NCBI GenBank assembly: GCA_023388055.1
Contig: JAEWGW010000011.1
Span: 124,001 to 188,000 of the forward strand
Direction of reading: 5' to 3'
DNA length: 64,000 nucleotides
DNA from: Bacillota bacterium
GTDB lineage: Bacteria; Bacillota; Bacilli; Paenibacillales; NBRC-103111
The translations under genes and the position numbers were made by a program. The notes under the pieces are model-generated. The model was not told the origin of the DNA. It did not search any database and saw only the letters and a list, made by a program, of their open reading frames with translations. This document shows positions 16,807-25,965 of this stretch, one piece after another (position 1 is the stretch's first letter; each line of letters begins with the position of its first letter).

Positions 16807-17616
16807 ATGGAACAAGGCTATACGGTATCCCACTATCCGGCAGGTGATCTGCGCTACCTGGCAGGTGGCTATAAATCTGCCAACCTGCACCGGTGGGGAC
16901 CAGGTGTGCGGGAGGTTTATGCTCTGCACTATATCATCAGCGGCCGAGGCACGCTGGAGACGGGCGGGGTGAAGTATCACATCCGGGAAGGAGAGAGCTT
17001 TCTTATTTTTCCTCATACGGAGGTCTACTATTACCCTGATCCCGAGCAGCCTTGGGAATATGTCTGGAACGAGTTCAGCGGGGAGGAGGCACGGCAGCTG
17101 CTGGCGATGACGAAGCTGGAGAAGAGCTGCCCTGCTGTGGGCGCAGCTCCCGGAGAACTGAGGTCATTATTTCAAATTGTCTGGAATCCCGGCGTACAGC
17201 CGTTTGAGCGGCTGCGGTCGGATGCCCGTCTGCGTCTGCTGCTGTCCTGCTATCTGGAGTTCTATCCCTGTGAGGAGGCGGCTCCCACGGATTACGCCGG
17301 GATGGCCAAGGCCTACATCGAGCATAATTATTGGAAGCCGTCCCTGAAGGTTTCCGACATTGTCCAAGCCGTCAATATCGAACGCAGCTATCTCTTCCGC
17401 CTGTTTAAAGAAGCCACCGGCCAATCCGTGTCCGGCTATATCAGCTGGTTCCGCGTCAGGCGTGCTCAGGAGCTGTTGAAGTCCTCGGGCTTATCCATCC
17501 AGTCGGTAGCCTATTCCATCGGCTATCATGACCCGTTGCATTTTTCCCGGGTGTTCAAAAAGGCAACCTCCTATTCCCCCACCGCTTTTCGCTTGCTGCA
17601 CCGGCAGGAGAGTTAA
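16807..17616 (+). CDS. AraC-family transcriptional regulator with cupin N-terminus
   Basis: The 269-residue regulator starts at ATG 16807, where GGGGAAG lies six bases upstream; a TTG at 16723 would add 28 residues but has no such site. The N-terminal cupin domain has VYALHYIISGRGTLETGG and GESFLIFPHTEVYYYPD. The C-terminal domain has LKVSDIVQAVNIERSYLFRL, IQSVAYSIGYHDPLHFSRVF and YSPTAFR. It lies downstream of the PL10 gene in the same direction and converges with the small zinc gene, overlapping it by four bases. Control of the galactosidase or lyase genes is a guess from position. Confidence 0.9.
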   Translation: MEQGYTVSHYPAGDLRYLAGGYKSANLHRWGPGVREVYALHYIISGRGTLETGGVKYHIREGESFLIFPHTEVYYYPDPEQPWEYVWNEFSGEEARQLLAMTKLEKSCPAVGAAPGELRSLFQIVWNPGVQPFERLRSDARLRLLLSCYLEFYPCEEAAPTDYAGMAKAYIEHNYWKPSLKVSDIVQAVNIERSYLFRLFKEATGQSVSGYISWFRVRRAQELLKSSGLSIQSVAYSIGYHDPLHFSRVFKKATSYSPTAFRLLHRQES

Positions 17617-17816
17617 CGGAACAAGGCACAATTGCCTGATTGCCGGTAATAGGCGATGAGCTTCTCCAGAGGCTCACGGCCGCATTGCAGCTTGTGTCCC
17701 AGGCAATCCAAACACAGAAATTTCCGGTCGGTCCGGGACACCAGCTTCAGATAGATGGCCACATCGTCGGCAGCGAGGGGAGCCCTGCAAGCCAGACAGA
17801 ATCTGTCGCTGCCCAT
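17613..17816 (-). CDS. Small zinc-ribbon protein
   Basis: The 67-residue protein has two Cys pairs, CLAC near the start and CLDC in the middle, with a further Cys in KLQCG and one in the tail (GNCALF). This suggests a small zinc ribbon. ATG 17816 lies one base after the stop of the GH27 gene, so the two form a tight operon, although no good ribosome binding site is visible and translational coupling is likely. I cannot name the family. The end overlaps the convergent AraC gene by four bases. It may be a regulator or chaperone-like accessory; the function is open. Confidence 0.6.
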   Translation of the reverse strand: MGSDRFCLACRAPLAADDVAIYLKLVSRTDRKFLCLDCLGHKLQCGREPLEKLIAYYRQSGNCALFR

Positions 17817-17817
17817 A

Positions 17818-18981
17818 TTACCGCACCAGCTTGGCCCGGACAATCAAACAATCATGGGCTGCTACCACGGGAGCATAACGTTCCCGGAAAACGCCCAATT
17901 CTTGCTCCGCCCAGCAATCATACAGGGAGAGGGAGAAGCCGGCGGCGTAAGGCAAGCCCAGGTCCCAAAATTGCAGGGAAAGCTCCCGTTGGCTGTCGCT
18001 CAGGTTAAAGAACCCGATGGCCAGGTCGCCGTCTGTAAGTACCTTCACCAGCATAAAAACATCGTCCGTATGGAACCACTGGGGCTCGGGTTTGATGCGG
18101 TAAGCGCCACGGGCCTCCAGATCCTGATTAATGGCTATCAGGTGGGAGTTCTGGAGAATCTGCTTCGTAATCGGGTTATCCTGTCTGATATCACATCCGA
18201 TCATCAGAGGAGAGCCCATCAGACTCCACAGGGAAAAATGGGTTTTGTATTGGGTGTCGCTGCAGCCCCCGATCCGGCCGATGAAATCGCTGTTGCTTCC
18301 CCCATACATACCTACCACCAGCATATCCATGTCATTGTGGCAGAAGGAGCCGGTATAGCATTGTTTGCCCAGCTGCGACAGCGCCAGGGACTTGACGGAT
18401 TCCCAATTGTCCCGGATGTCCCCGGTGGAACGGTACATATGGGCGCCTGATTCGCGGATCCAGTCATAGACTCCGTCCTCTCCCCAGTTGCAGGCTGAGA
18501 ACAGTATGTCCCGTCCACAGTTCTTCAAGGCCAGGCTCATCCGCTTGTACAGAAGCTCGCCCGAAATGTGGCGGGGCTTGAAGCAATAATCATATTTCAA
18601 AAAGTCGATGCCCCATTCGGCAAACCGGGCCGCATCCTGGAATTCATGCTCGAAGCTGCCTGGATAACCCGCGCAGGTATGGGTGCCGACACAGGAATAC
18701 ATGCCGAATTTCAAACCTTTGCTGTGAATATAATCGGCTACTGCCTTCATGCCCTCGGGGAATTTAGCCGGATCGGCAACAAGATTGCCTTCGGCGTCCC
18801 TTTCCTTCAAGCTCCAGCAGTCATCAATGACGATATACTCGTACCCCGCCTCCTTATACCCCTCCGACACGAACCTGTCGGCCACATCGCGGATCAGCTG
18901 CTCATGAATATCCCAGGTAAAGGTGTTCCACGAATTCCAGCCCATTGCGGGCTTCAAACCGAGTGGCTCATAATTGCCCAT
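17818..18981 (-). CDS. Alpha-galactosidase, GH27
   Basis: The 387-residue enzyme removes terminal alpha-galactose by a retaining mechanism. GLKPAMGWNSWNTF opens the TIM barrel, EYIVIDDCW and GLKFGMYSCVGTHTC follow, the nucleophile is Asp131 in FLKYDYC, and the acid/base is Asp188 in STGDIRDNW. A C-terminal beta-domain follows from about 300. It has no signal peptide, so it acts on imported oligosaccharides. I chose ATG 18981 because GAAGGGATGG lies before it; ATG 19002 is the alternative. It is transcribed divergently from the LacI gene and ahead of the small zinc gene. Confidence 0.95.
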   Translation of the reverse strand: MGNYEPLGLKPAMGWNSWNTFTWDIHEQLIRDVADRFVSEGYKEAGYEYIVIDDCWSLKERDAEGNLVADPAKFPEGMKAVADYIHSKGLKFGMYSCVGTHTCAGYPGSFEHEFQDAARFAEWGIDFLKYDYCFKPRHISGELLYKRMSLALKNCGRDILFSACNWGEDGVYDWIRESGAHMYRSTGDIRDNWESVKSLALSQLGKQCYTGSFCHNDMDMLVVGMYGGSNSDFIGRIGGCSDTQYKTHFSLWSLMGSPLMIGCDIRQDNPITKQILQNSHLIAINQDLEARGAYRIKPEPQWFHTDDVFMLVKVLTDGDLAIGFFNLSDSQRELSLQFWDLGLPYAAGFSLSLYDCWAEQELGVFRERYAPVVAAHDCLIVRAKLVR

Positions 18982-19135
18982 ACTCGTCCATCCCTTCTCC
19001 ATCCATAGGTATGTTGCCAGGACATGTCCGCAAACACGCCCTATTCCGCATTAAACCACAGCGGCCCGCAGCCGCCTATAGGCGGAGGTTGCTTTTGCAT
19101 GGAGCATTGTTGTTTAGACAATTGATTCAGGCTTA

Positions 19136-19166
19136 TTGATTGTTTCTCCTCCGGTCATGCTATAAT
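19136..19166 (+). promoter_or_regulatory. Weak sigma-A promoter of lacI-type gene
   Basis: TATAAT at 19161 is clear. The best -35 is TTGATT at 19136, with a long 19-base spacer. TTGT-TTAG-ACAA just upstream is a small inverted repeat that could be an operator for autoregulation. Confidence 0.45.
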
Positions 19167-19206
19167 CGGACATACGAGAAATTTTGGATACGAGAGGGAT
19201 TCATTC

Positions 19207-20244
19207 ATGAAGCATATAACCGTCTATGATATCGCCCACGAAGCCCGGGTTTCGGTTGCGACCGTCTCCCGGGTTTTGAACGGCACCGCTCCGGTTAAGG
19301 CCAGCACCCGGGAGCGGGTCCTGGAGGTGATCCATAAACACCAATTCCAGCCCAACGCTTTGGCCCGAAGCCTGATCAAGAAGGAAAGCGGCATGATCGG
19401 CATGATTATGCCCGATATTGGGAATCCTTTCTTTCCGGAGGTATTTCTTGGTGCGGAGAAGGAGGCCCGGGCAAGAGGGTATGCCATTTTCCTGTGCAAC
19501 ACCATGGGGGAGCCGGACAAGGAGTCGGAGTACCTGGCTCTGCTGCAGGAAAAACGGGTGGACGGCATTGTTTTTCTTGGCGGGCGGATCAATCAGGTCC
19601 GTTCCAAGGCAGAGCTGGCCCGGGAGCTGGCAGATTGTGCGGCCCGGCTTCCAGTGGTGCTGGTCAACGGGAATATGCCGCGGGTTTCTCTGCCCCGGGT
19701 AATAACGGATGAAGCTGCAGGCTTAAGGCTGGCAGCGCAGCACCTGATCGATCTCGGACATCGTGAACTGCGGTTCATCGGCGGGGAAGGTTCGGTCACG
19801 GCCACTGTCCAGAAGGTGCAGGCTTTGAAGGCAGTGATGGAGGAGAACGGATTGCCGTTCCGGCCGGATACGGTTCTTTACGGAGGCTTTTCCATTGCGT
19901 GTGGCCGCAGCTTGATGCAGACGGTGTTGGCAGGAGAAAAGCGGCCTACGGCGGTCATGTGTGTGAATGACAGTGTGGCGGTTGGTGCAGTGAAGGCGGC
20001 TTTGGAGGCAGGGGTGGACATTCCCGGAGAACTGTCGGTTACGGGCTTCGACGATACGCTGCTGGCCGCTTCCATTACGCCTGAATTAACTACGGTGTCG
20101 CAAAATTCCCATGCGCTGGGTGAGCAGGCGGTGCAGCTTCTCCATCAGATGATAAACGGAGAGAAGGGCAGGAAGCTGACGGTCCTGGAGCCGCAGCTGA
20201 TCTGCCGGCAGAGCACAGGTCCTGCGAGGATACCCGGAATTTGA
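19207..20244 (+). CDS. LacI-family transcriptional regulator
   Basis: The 345-residue repressor has a classic N-terminal helix-turn-helix (ITVYDIAHEARVSVATVSRV) and hinge (FQPNALARSL), then a periplasmic-binding-protein-like sugar domain (MIGMIMPDIGNPFFPEVF, VDGIVFLGG, FIGGEGSVTATVQK, VTGFDDTLLAASITPELTTV). It lies between the GH27 operon (divergent) and the GH42 gene (downstream, same strand), and a large palindrome precedes GH42. It probably represses these galactosidase genes and responds to a galactoside, which is inferred from neighbours. GAGAGG precedes ATG 19207. Confidence 0.93.
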   Translation: MKHITVYDIAHEARVSVATVSRVLNGTAPVKASTRERVLEVIHKHQFQPNALARSLIKKESGMIGMIMPDIGNPFFPEVFLGAEKEARARGYAIFLCNTMGEPDKESEYLALLQEKRVDGIVFLGGRINQVRSKAELARELADCAARLPVVLVNGNMPRVSLPRVITDEAAGLRLAAQHLIDLGHRELRFIGGEGSVTATVQKVQALKAVMEENGLPFRPDTVLYGGFSIACGRSLMQTVLAGEKRPTAVMCVNDSVAVGAVKAALEAGVDIPGELSVTGFDDTLLAASITPELTTVSQNSHALGEQAVQLLHQMINGEKGRKLTVLEPQLICRQSTGPARIPGI

Positions 20245-20320
20245 GGATTGACCGATGTGAGGACCTGCTTTAAGATGAGGGGAGAAGAGGGCGCTTTGGC
20301 GGAGCTTCTCTGTATATGAC

Positions 20321-20348
20321 TGAAACCCATTTCATGTAATGGGTTTCA
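20321..20348. promoter_or_regulatory. Operator palindrome before GH42 gene
   Basis: TGAAACCCAT and AATGGGTTTCA are inverted arms around TTCATGT. The right arm, AATGGGTTTCACTATA, is nearly repeated before the GH88 gene (AATGGGTTTCATTATA at 32587). The size and symmetry suit a LacI-type dimer site. Confidence 0.6.
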
Positions 20349-20407
20349 CTATAGACGACCGTCAACACATGCCCGTAACTACATGACACCGAACGGAGGA
20401 TGTTCCC

Positions 20408-22423
20408 ATGATCAATTCCAAGCTCCCGTCCATCTGGTATGGCGGCGACTACAACCCCGATCAATGGCCAGAGGAAATCTGGCATGAGGATATGCGTCTT
20501 TTTAAGGAGGCCGGCATTAATATTGTGACCCTGCCGGTGTTCAGCTGGGCGAAGCTGCAGCCTGACGAAACCACGTATTCCTTTGAGTGGCTGGATAAAA
20601 TTCTGGATCTTGTTGCAGCAAACGGCATCTATGCCTGTTTGGCTACCTCCACCGCCGCCCAGCCCGCCTGGATGTCGCGGCAGTATCCGGAGGTGCTGCC
20701 GGTGGATGTGGACGGAAACAAGCGAACCCACGGCTCCCGGGTGAATTTTTGCCCCAATAGCGGGGTGTACCGCCGTTTCTCGGTGGAGCTGGCCCGGCGG
20801 ATGGCCCTGCGCTACAAGGACCACCCGGCATTGCTGATCTGGCATGTTGCCAATGAATATGGGCCGCATTGTTATTGTGAGCAGTGTGCGGCTGCGTTCC
20901 GGGAGTGGCTGAAGGAGCGTTATGTTACCGTGGACGAACTGAACAACCGCTGGAATATGAGCTTCTGGGGCCACACCGTGTATGATTGGGAGGAGATTGT
21001 GCCGCCGTCCAATCTGAACGGAGACAACCGGTGCTTCCAGGGGATGATGCTGGATTACAAACGGTTTATGTCGGATTCCATCCTGGCCTGTTACCAGGCG
21101 GAGTATGATGCCATTAAGGCGGTTACGCCGGATATTCCCATTACCACGAATATTTGGGGGTTGTTTAACGGGCTGGATCTGAAGAAGTGGGGCGAACGGA
21201 TGGATGTGGTCTCCTGGGACAGCTATCCGCAAATGAATGAGCCCATGACCAATGTAGCCATGCGGCATGATTATATGCGGGGCTTGAAGGACGGCAAGCC
21301 CTTTATGCTGATGGAGCAAACCCCCAGCCAGCAGAACTGGCAACCGTACAACAGCCTGAAGCGGCCGGGTGTGATGCGGCTGTGGAGCTACCAGGCGGTG
21401 GCCCATGGGGCGGATACCGTTATGTTCTTCCAGCTGCGCCGGTCCTTCGGCGCCTGTGAGAAATACCACGGCGCGATCATCGAGCATGTGGGCCATGGCA
21501 ATACCCGGGTGTTCCGGGAATGTGCACAGCTGGGCCGGGAGCTGGAGGCGTTGGGGGATACGCTGCTTGATGCGGTGGCGGAGAACCAGGTGGCCTTGCT
21601 GTTCGACATCGACACCTGGAATGCGGTGGAGATCACCAGCGGCCCGAGTGTGGATCTGGATTATCTCAAGCAGGCTCAGAAATATTACAAGGCCTTCTAC
21701 GATGCCCATATCGGTGTGGATGTGATCAGCCCCTTGTCGGATTTCTCCAAGTACAAGCTGGTCATCGCGCCGGTGCTGTATATGATGAAGCCAGGGGTGA
21801 CGGAACGGCTGGAGGCTTTTGTTCAGAACGGCGGCAACTTTGTTACCACCTTCTTCAGCGGCATCGTGGACGAGAACGACCGGGTGAAGCTGGGCGGTTA
21901 CCCGGGCGAGCTGCGGAAGCTGTTGGGTATCTGGGTAGAGGAAATCGACAGTCTGCTGCCGGAAATGAAAAACCGGATGGTACTGCAGGGCGGCTTCGGC
22001 CAGGTCCAAGGCGAATATGAATGCGGCCTGCTGTGTGATCTGCTCCATCTGGAGGGAGCCCAGGCTTTGGCCGTGTATGGCGAGGATTTCTACGCGGGAA
22101 TGCCGGCGCTGACGGTGAATGAGTTTGGCGCAGGCAAAGCTTATTATGTGGCGGCGGATGCGGAGGACAGAATGATCGCCGACCTCTGCCGGACCTTGTG
22201 TGAACAAGCCGGTGTCGCTGCTCCATTCGGCGCGGACGTTGGTATCGAGCTGGTACAGCGGAAGAAGAACGGGACTGTGTTAACCTTTGTGCTGAACCAT
22301 AATCCCGCCGCCGCTTCCATCCATCTGGGCGGGCAGGCGGCGGAGGATCTGTTGACCGGAAGCAGGGTGACGGGTACCGCAGCGGTTAACGGGTACGGGG
22401 TTATGATTTTGCGGCACGGGTAA
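20408..22423 (+). CDS. Beta-galactosidase, GH42
   Basis: The 671-residue cytoplasmic enzyme hydrolyses terminal beta-galactose, for example from galactan or arabinogalactan side chains. The barrel begins YGGDYNPDQWPEEIW and VFSWAKLQP. The acid/base is Glu150 in WHVANEYG, followed by the CYCEQC metal-binding cysteines, and the nucleophile is Glu303 in FMLMEQTPS. The trimerisation domain (about 390-600) and the short C-terminal beta-domain are present, so it is full length. CGGAGG precedes ATG 20408. It lies downstream of the LacI gene with an operator-like palindrome between and is followed by a repeat array. Confidence 0.95.
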   Translation: MINSKLPSIWYGGDYNPDQWPEEIWHEDMRLFKEAGINIVTLPVFSWAKLQPDETTYSFEWLDKILDLVAANGIYACLATSTAAQPAWMSRQYPEVLPVDVDGNKRTHGSRVNFCPNSGVYRRFSVELARRMALRYKDHPALLIWHVANEYGPHCYCEQCAAAFREWLKERYVTVDELNNRWNMSFWGHTVYDWEEIVPPSNLNGDNRCFQGMMLDYKRFMSDSILACYQAEYDAIKAVTPDIPITTNIWGLFNGLDLKKWGERMDVVSWDSYPQMNEPMTNVAMRHDYMRGLKDGKPFMLMEQTPSQQNWQPYNSLKRPGVMRLWSYQAVAHGADTVMFFQLRRSFGACEKYHGAIIEHVGHGNTRVFRECAQLGRELEALGDTLLDAVAENQVALLFDIDTWNAVEITSGPSVDLDYLKQAQKYYKAFYDAHIGVDVISPLSDFSKYKLVIAPVLYMMKPGVTERLEAFVQNGGNFVTTFFSGIVDENDRVKLGGYPGELRKLLGIWVEEIDSLLPEMKNRMVLQGGFGQVQGEYECGLLCDLLHLEGAQALAVYGEDFYAGMPALTVNEFGAGKAYYVAADAEDRMIADLCRTLCEQAGVAAPFGADVGIELVQRKKNGTVLTFVLNHNPAAASIHLGGQAAEDLLTGSRVTGTAAVNGYGVMILRHG

Positions 22424-22460
22424 AAGGTGCGGAACTGGCAATTACGTGGAATCGGGGGAG

Positions 22461-22684
22461 CTAACGGACGGTGGTTCCGCTATTTGCCAAATTAACGCCG
22501 GTTTTTCTGCTGAACGGACCGTAGGGACCTTATTGTGCGGAAAAGAGGGCGTAAGCAGGCAGGATGAGCGGAATAGCGGATTGTGGGTCCGTAAGTTTTT
22601 CAAAACCCTGTTTTTGCGGCAAATAGGGTATCCTCGGTCCGTTAGGTTTGGCGGTGGGACGTCAGTCCGTTAGCCTCAGCAGCC
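22461..22684. repeat. Intergenic TAACGGA module array (50-bp spacing)
   Basis: Modules begin CTAACGGAC at 22461 and TGAACGGAC at 22511. Inverted copies end GGTCCGTAAG near 22595 and GGTCCGTTAG near 22645, with a partial third at about 22674-22682. Direct and inverted pairs are each 50 bp apart. Most modules end in CTATTTG or TTATTGTG. The rest of the 22424-22878 gap holds only the terminator at 22794. Confidence 0.7.
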
Positions 22685-22793
22685 CACACCCCCATCTGTG
22701 TGACGTAACCCCATTAGAATCCAACCATGACCTGTTAGTCACAGTACATGCAGAGCCGGGGTAACCTAACGAACTAACTGTTATCGGAAAGCC

Positions 22794-22831
22794 AAAAACC
22801 GCCAGGGAAGCTGACTCCCTGGCGGTTTTTC
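22794..22831. terminator. Bidirectional terminator
   Basis: AAAAACCGCCAGGGA pairs with TCCCTGGCGGTTTTT over AGCTGAC. It serves the GH42 gene on the plus strand and the DUF2264 gene on the minus strand. Confidence 0.93.
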
Positions 22832-22878
22832 TGGTGGTGAACCCTTCTTGGGGGATAACTAGGCGGTGAAGGGCGGCG

Positions 22879-24819
22879 CTACCTGTCCAACTGCACCCGG
22901 AACGAAGGCGCGGCTGTACCGCCGGTGGCGGTATAAACCAGCAGCTCGCCGTCCACCACCTGTGCGCTCGGCGCGGCAGCCCAGGCTCCGGCAGCGTAGC
23001 CCTCCGCGCCGAAGGCTTCCCCGTATACGGCTACGGCCAGCCATGCCGTGGCTCCCGCTTCCACATGGGTGCGGACCGTGGGGATCACGGTCCGGCTCAC
23101 CATGATGTTGGTGTTGGCCTGCGGCGTCAACAGCTCCGCCTGCCCGCTTCCGTAGAGCAGCTTCACACCGCTGGCGCCTCTGCCGTAGGCGGCATAGGCG
23201 GCGGTCCCGCTGCTCTCCGGCCCCTGCGACGGCACCGTGCTGTACGGTCGCGCCGTCTGCTCGCTGCTGCCGCCCGGCAGCCAGCCGCCCGAACCCGGGC
23301 CTTCAATGCCCAGGGCGAAGCCGCCTTCCGCACCGTCCAGCACCCGGCCGGTGGCGATGCGGTGGACCCGCACATGCCAGGGCAAGCCGGGGATGATCCA
23401 GGTGCGAATTACCACATCTGCCCAGGGTTTCCAGCGGGTATAGATTAGCCCTTCCTCCACACGGGTCTCCTCACAGCGGCGTTTCACCCGGTACAGATTA
23501 TCTCCTTCGGCCAAGGCCAGCATGGAGTCAAAGGCTCCTTGGGCCAAACCCCATTCCGCCCGGGGCACACTGAAGCCGAAAAAGGTGGAATAGGCGAATT
23601 TTTCATATTTGGCGGAGGTATGGGTATGCTCATTGGACGAGGTATGCCCCGAATTGAAGGCTGTCACATGAGGCACCTCAGCCTGACGGCAAAGCACCAG
23701 ATGGGGAGCCTGCTGCACAACCGACGCCTCCAGCCGGGGCAAATCTTCCTCCTCCGCGGTCCAGAAGGGATGATCATCCGGGAGCGCCAGCAGCAGGAAG
23801 CTCTTCATCGCCCAATAGGGCGATCCGGGAGAATTGTAGTTTTCACCCATGACCAGGTTGGGATACGTATAGCCGATGGTCAGCAGACCGTCGGGGGTAA
23901 AAATCGGCTGGGCGAACCACCAGCGCAAATGCCGCAGGACAAGCCCTTTTAGGACACCCATAGAATAAGGCGTATCCAATCCGGCGAAGGCCATCACACA
24001 CCAGAAGGCGGCTTGGGAGAAGCGGTAGGTCAGACTGCGCCCGTAGGGAAGGGCACTTCCGTCCTCGGCGAACCAGTGGATAAACTGACCGGCAAACTGC
24101 ACGGCACGATCCTTGTACAGCGTTGAGCGGACCGGATCCTCCTCCGCCATAAAGGTCGCATACAGCAATCCGTAATAATGGATGGCAAAAGGTACATAAT
24201 AATCACTGTGAGCCTGGCCCTTCAAGCCGTCGGCATACCAGCCGTCCTCCATATAGAAGGGTTCGATGGCAGCCAGAGTTTCTTCCGTCAGCGCTTTGTC
24301 ATAAGGCAGGCCTGCTTTGCGGAAGCCCATCTGCACCATCACCCGGAACAGGAGCCAATTGCAGTCCCACAGCTTATGGTTATTGATGGGAGCCAGCCAG
24401 GTGGTCAATTGCTCCAGACCCTCACGGCCCAGGCCGTCCACCAGCTTTTCGGGAGCCAGGGCAAGCGCCAGGCCGAAGGCAGCCATTTCCACACTGCGCT
24501 GGTCGTAATCGCCTGCTGTTCCCCAATATTCTTCGTGTGCGGGATTGGTGCCGTTTTTGATGCCTTCCATATACATATCCCACAGCGGGCTGTCGCCACC
24601 CCCGGTGACAAGCGGGACAAGTCCCCACAGGATCCGGGAAAAGCCTTCCATCGCGGCAACCTTGCCGCTATAGCTGGTGCCGGTACTGCCAAGTGTGAAG
24701 CCGGCCCGTCCGGAGGAATAATAAGGCATAAGCGGATCCGTCAGCTGCCGGAAGGCTAGCTGAAGATCGGATTTCGTCTGAAGCGGATTTTGCCGGATGG
24801 GCAAAGGAAACGGGTTCAT
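22879..24819 (-). CDS. DUF2264 family protein, probable alpha/alpha-barrel glycosidase
   Basis: The 646-residue cytoplasmic protein carries the DUF2264 signature: MEGFSRILWGLVPLV, YWGTAGDYDQRSVEMAAFGL, HKLWDCNWLLFRVMV, YADGLKGQAHSDYYVPFAIH and SPGSPYWAMKSFLLL. The N-terminal 400 residues form the helical barrel, followed by a beta-rich C-terminal domain. From memory, DUF2264 proteins have been linked to glycoside hydrolase family 154 (beta-glucuronidase on arabinogalactan); I could not check this. A glucuronidase role would suit the GH42, GH88 and uronate dehydrogenase neighbours. It is monocistronic and divergent from the ABC operon at 25042. Confidence 0.82.
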   Translation of the reverse strand: MNPFPLPIRQNPLQTKSDLQLAFRQLTDPLMPYYSSGRAGFTLGSTGTSYSGKVAAMEGFSRILWGLVPLVTGGGDSPLWDMYMEGIKNGTNPAHEEYWGTAGDYDQRSVEMAAFGLALALAPEKLVDGLGREGLEQLTTWLAPINNHKLWDCNWLLFRVMVQMGFRKAGLPYDKALTEETLAAIEPFYMEDGWYADGLKGQAHSDYYVPFAIHYYGLLYATFMAEEDPVRSTLYKDRAVQFAGQFIHWFAEDGSALPYGRSLTYRFSQAAFWCVMAFAGLDTPYSMGVLKGLVLRHLRWWFAQPIFTPDGLLTIGYTYPNLVMGENYNSPGSPYWAMKSFLLLALPDDHPFWTAEEEDLPRLEASVVQQAPHLVLCRQAEVPHVTAFNSGHTSSNEHTHTSAKYEKFAYSTFFGFSVPRAEWGLAQGAFDSMLALAEGDNLYRVKRRCEETRVEEGLIYTRWKPWADVVIRTWIIPGLPWHVRVHRIATGRVLDGAEGGFALGIEGPGSGGWLPGGSSEQTARPYSTVPSQGPESSGTAAYAAYGRGASGVKLLYGSGQAELLTPQANTNIMVSRTVIPTVRTHVEAGATAWLAVAVYGEAFGAEGYAAGAWAAAPSAQVVDGELLVYTATGGTAAPSFRVQLDR

Positions 24820-25041
24820 GGGTTATGGGAAGCCTCCATTCAAATGGAAAAATGGGAATCATCAGCCTGCATTCATTATACGACAATCTGCCTGGAGGAC
24901 ATACAGCCTTCCCGCAAGATGTCAAAATTGAAGGGCAAAATATCAAAATAGCGTTATCCGGCCGTTTCCGATATTCATTATAATTCAAGCATCGAGAATA
25001 AACGAAAGAGCAGAAAACCATTGCGAGAGGTGAACGCGAAC

Positions 25042-25950
25042 ATGAAATCCGAACAGGCTAAGCATAAGAGCAATCTCCGCAGACAAGAAACCATCTCCGG
25101 TCTCCTGTTTGTCAGTCCCATGATGATCGGGCTGATTGTACTAACCTTATTGCCGATTATTGCCACCTTTATCCTGAGTCTGGCCGACTGGAACTTCGTT
25201 CAGGGCTTTAAAGGGATTACCTGGGTGGGGCTGGACAATTTCACCCGGCTGTTCCGTGAGGAGACCTTCCATATCTCCATGCGCAACAACCTGATCTTCC
25301 TGTTGACCGTGCCTGCTTACCTGGCTGTGTCCATGGCGTTGGCCATTCTTATCAACAAATATGTATACATGAAGTCCTACTTCAAGGTAGCCTTCTTCAT
25401 GCCGTATATCTCCAGTGTGGTTGCCGTCGCCATTGTATGGCAGGTGCTGTTCCACCCGTCCTCCGGTCCGGTGAACCAGTTCCTGATGTCCATCGGCATC
25501 GACAATCCGCCCAAGTGGATTGCGGACCCCAATTTCGCCCTGATTTCCGTAATGATGATCTCTGTCTGGATCTCCATCGGATATAACATGATCGTCTATA
25601 TGGCCGGTTTGCAGTCTATCCCCAAGGATTTGTATGAGGCTGCCGACATCGACGGAGCCAGCTCCTGGGTGCAATTGCGCCACATCACCATTCCCATGCT
25701 GTCGCCGACCACCTTTTTCCTGCTGATCACCGGGGTGATCTCCTCCTTCAAGGCCTTCGACTTGATTGCCGTTATGACGGCGGGCGGGCCGATGCGCTCC
25801 ACCAGCATGCTGGTTTGGTACTTGTATGATGAAGCCTTCGTCAGCCTGCGGGTCGGCTATGCGTCTTCCATCGCTGTGGTCCTCTTCGGTTGTGTGCTGA
25901 TTATTACGGGTATCCAATGGCTCGCACAGAAGAAATGGGTCAATTATTAA
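25042..25950 (+). CDS. CUT1 ABC sugar transporter permease 1
   Basis: The 302-residue membrane protein has six hydrophobic segments and the permease EAA loop at about residue 199 (EAADIDGASSWVQLRHITIP). It resembles the MalF/UgpA/LplB side of oligosaccharide importers (FVSPMMIGLIVLTLLPIIAT at the first segment). I chose ATG 25042 because GAGAGGTG lies nine bases before it; TTG 25021 is weaker. A TATAAT at 24979 may be its -10 box. It is followed after 15 bp by the partner permease, then by a sensor, regulator and binding protein. No ATPase gene is in the operon, so it probably borrows a shared MsmX-like ATPase. Confidence 0.94.
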   Translation: MKSEQAKHKSNLRRQETISGLLFVSPMMIGLIVLTLLPIIATFILSLADWNFVQGFKGITWVGLDNFTRLFREETFHISMRNNLIFLLTVPAYLAVSMALAILINKYVYMKSYFKVAFFMPYISSVVAVAIVWQVLFHPSSGPVNQFLMSIGIDNPPKWIADPNFALISVMMISVWISIGYNMIVYMAGLQSIPKDLYEAADIDGASSWVQLRHITIPMLSPTTFFLLITGVISSFKAFDLIAVMTAGGPMRSTSMLVWYLYDEAFVSLRVGYASSIAVVLFGCVLIITGIQWLAQKKWVNY

Positions 25951-25965
25951 AGAGGGGGCTTTCCT

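Noticed and set aside
20270..22207. Long open frame (645 codons) on the minus strand
   Set aside because: It lies opposite the GH42 gene, has no ribosome binding site or family motifs, and its composition (His, Gln, Arg rich) is typical of an antisense shadow in GC-rich coding DNA.
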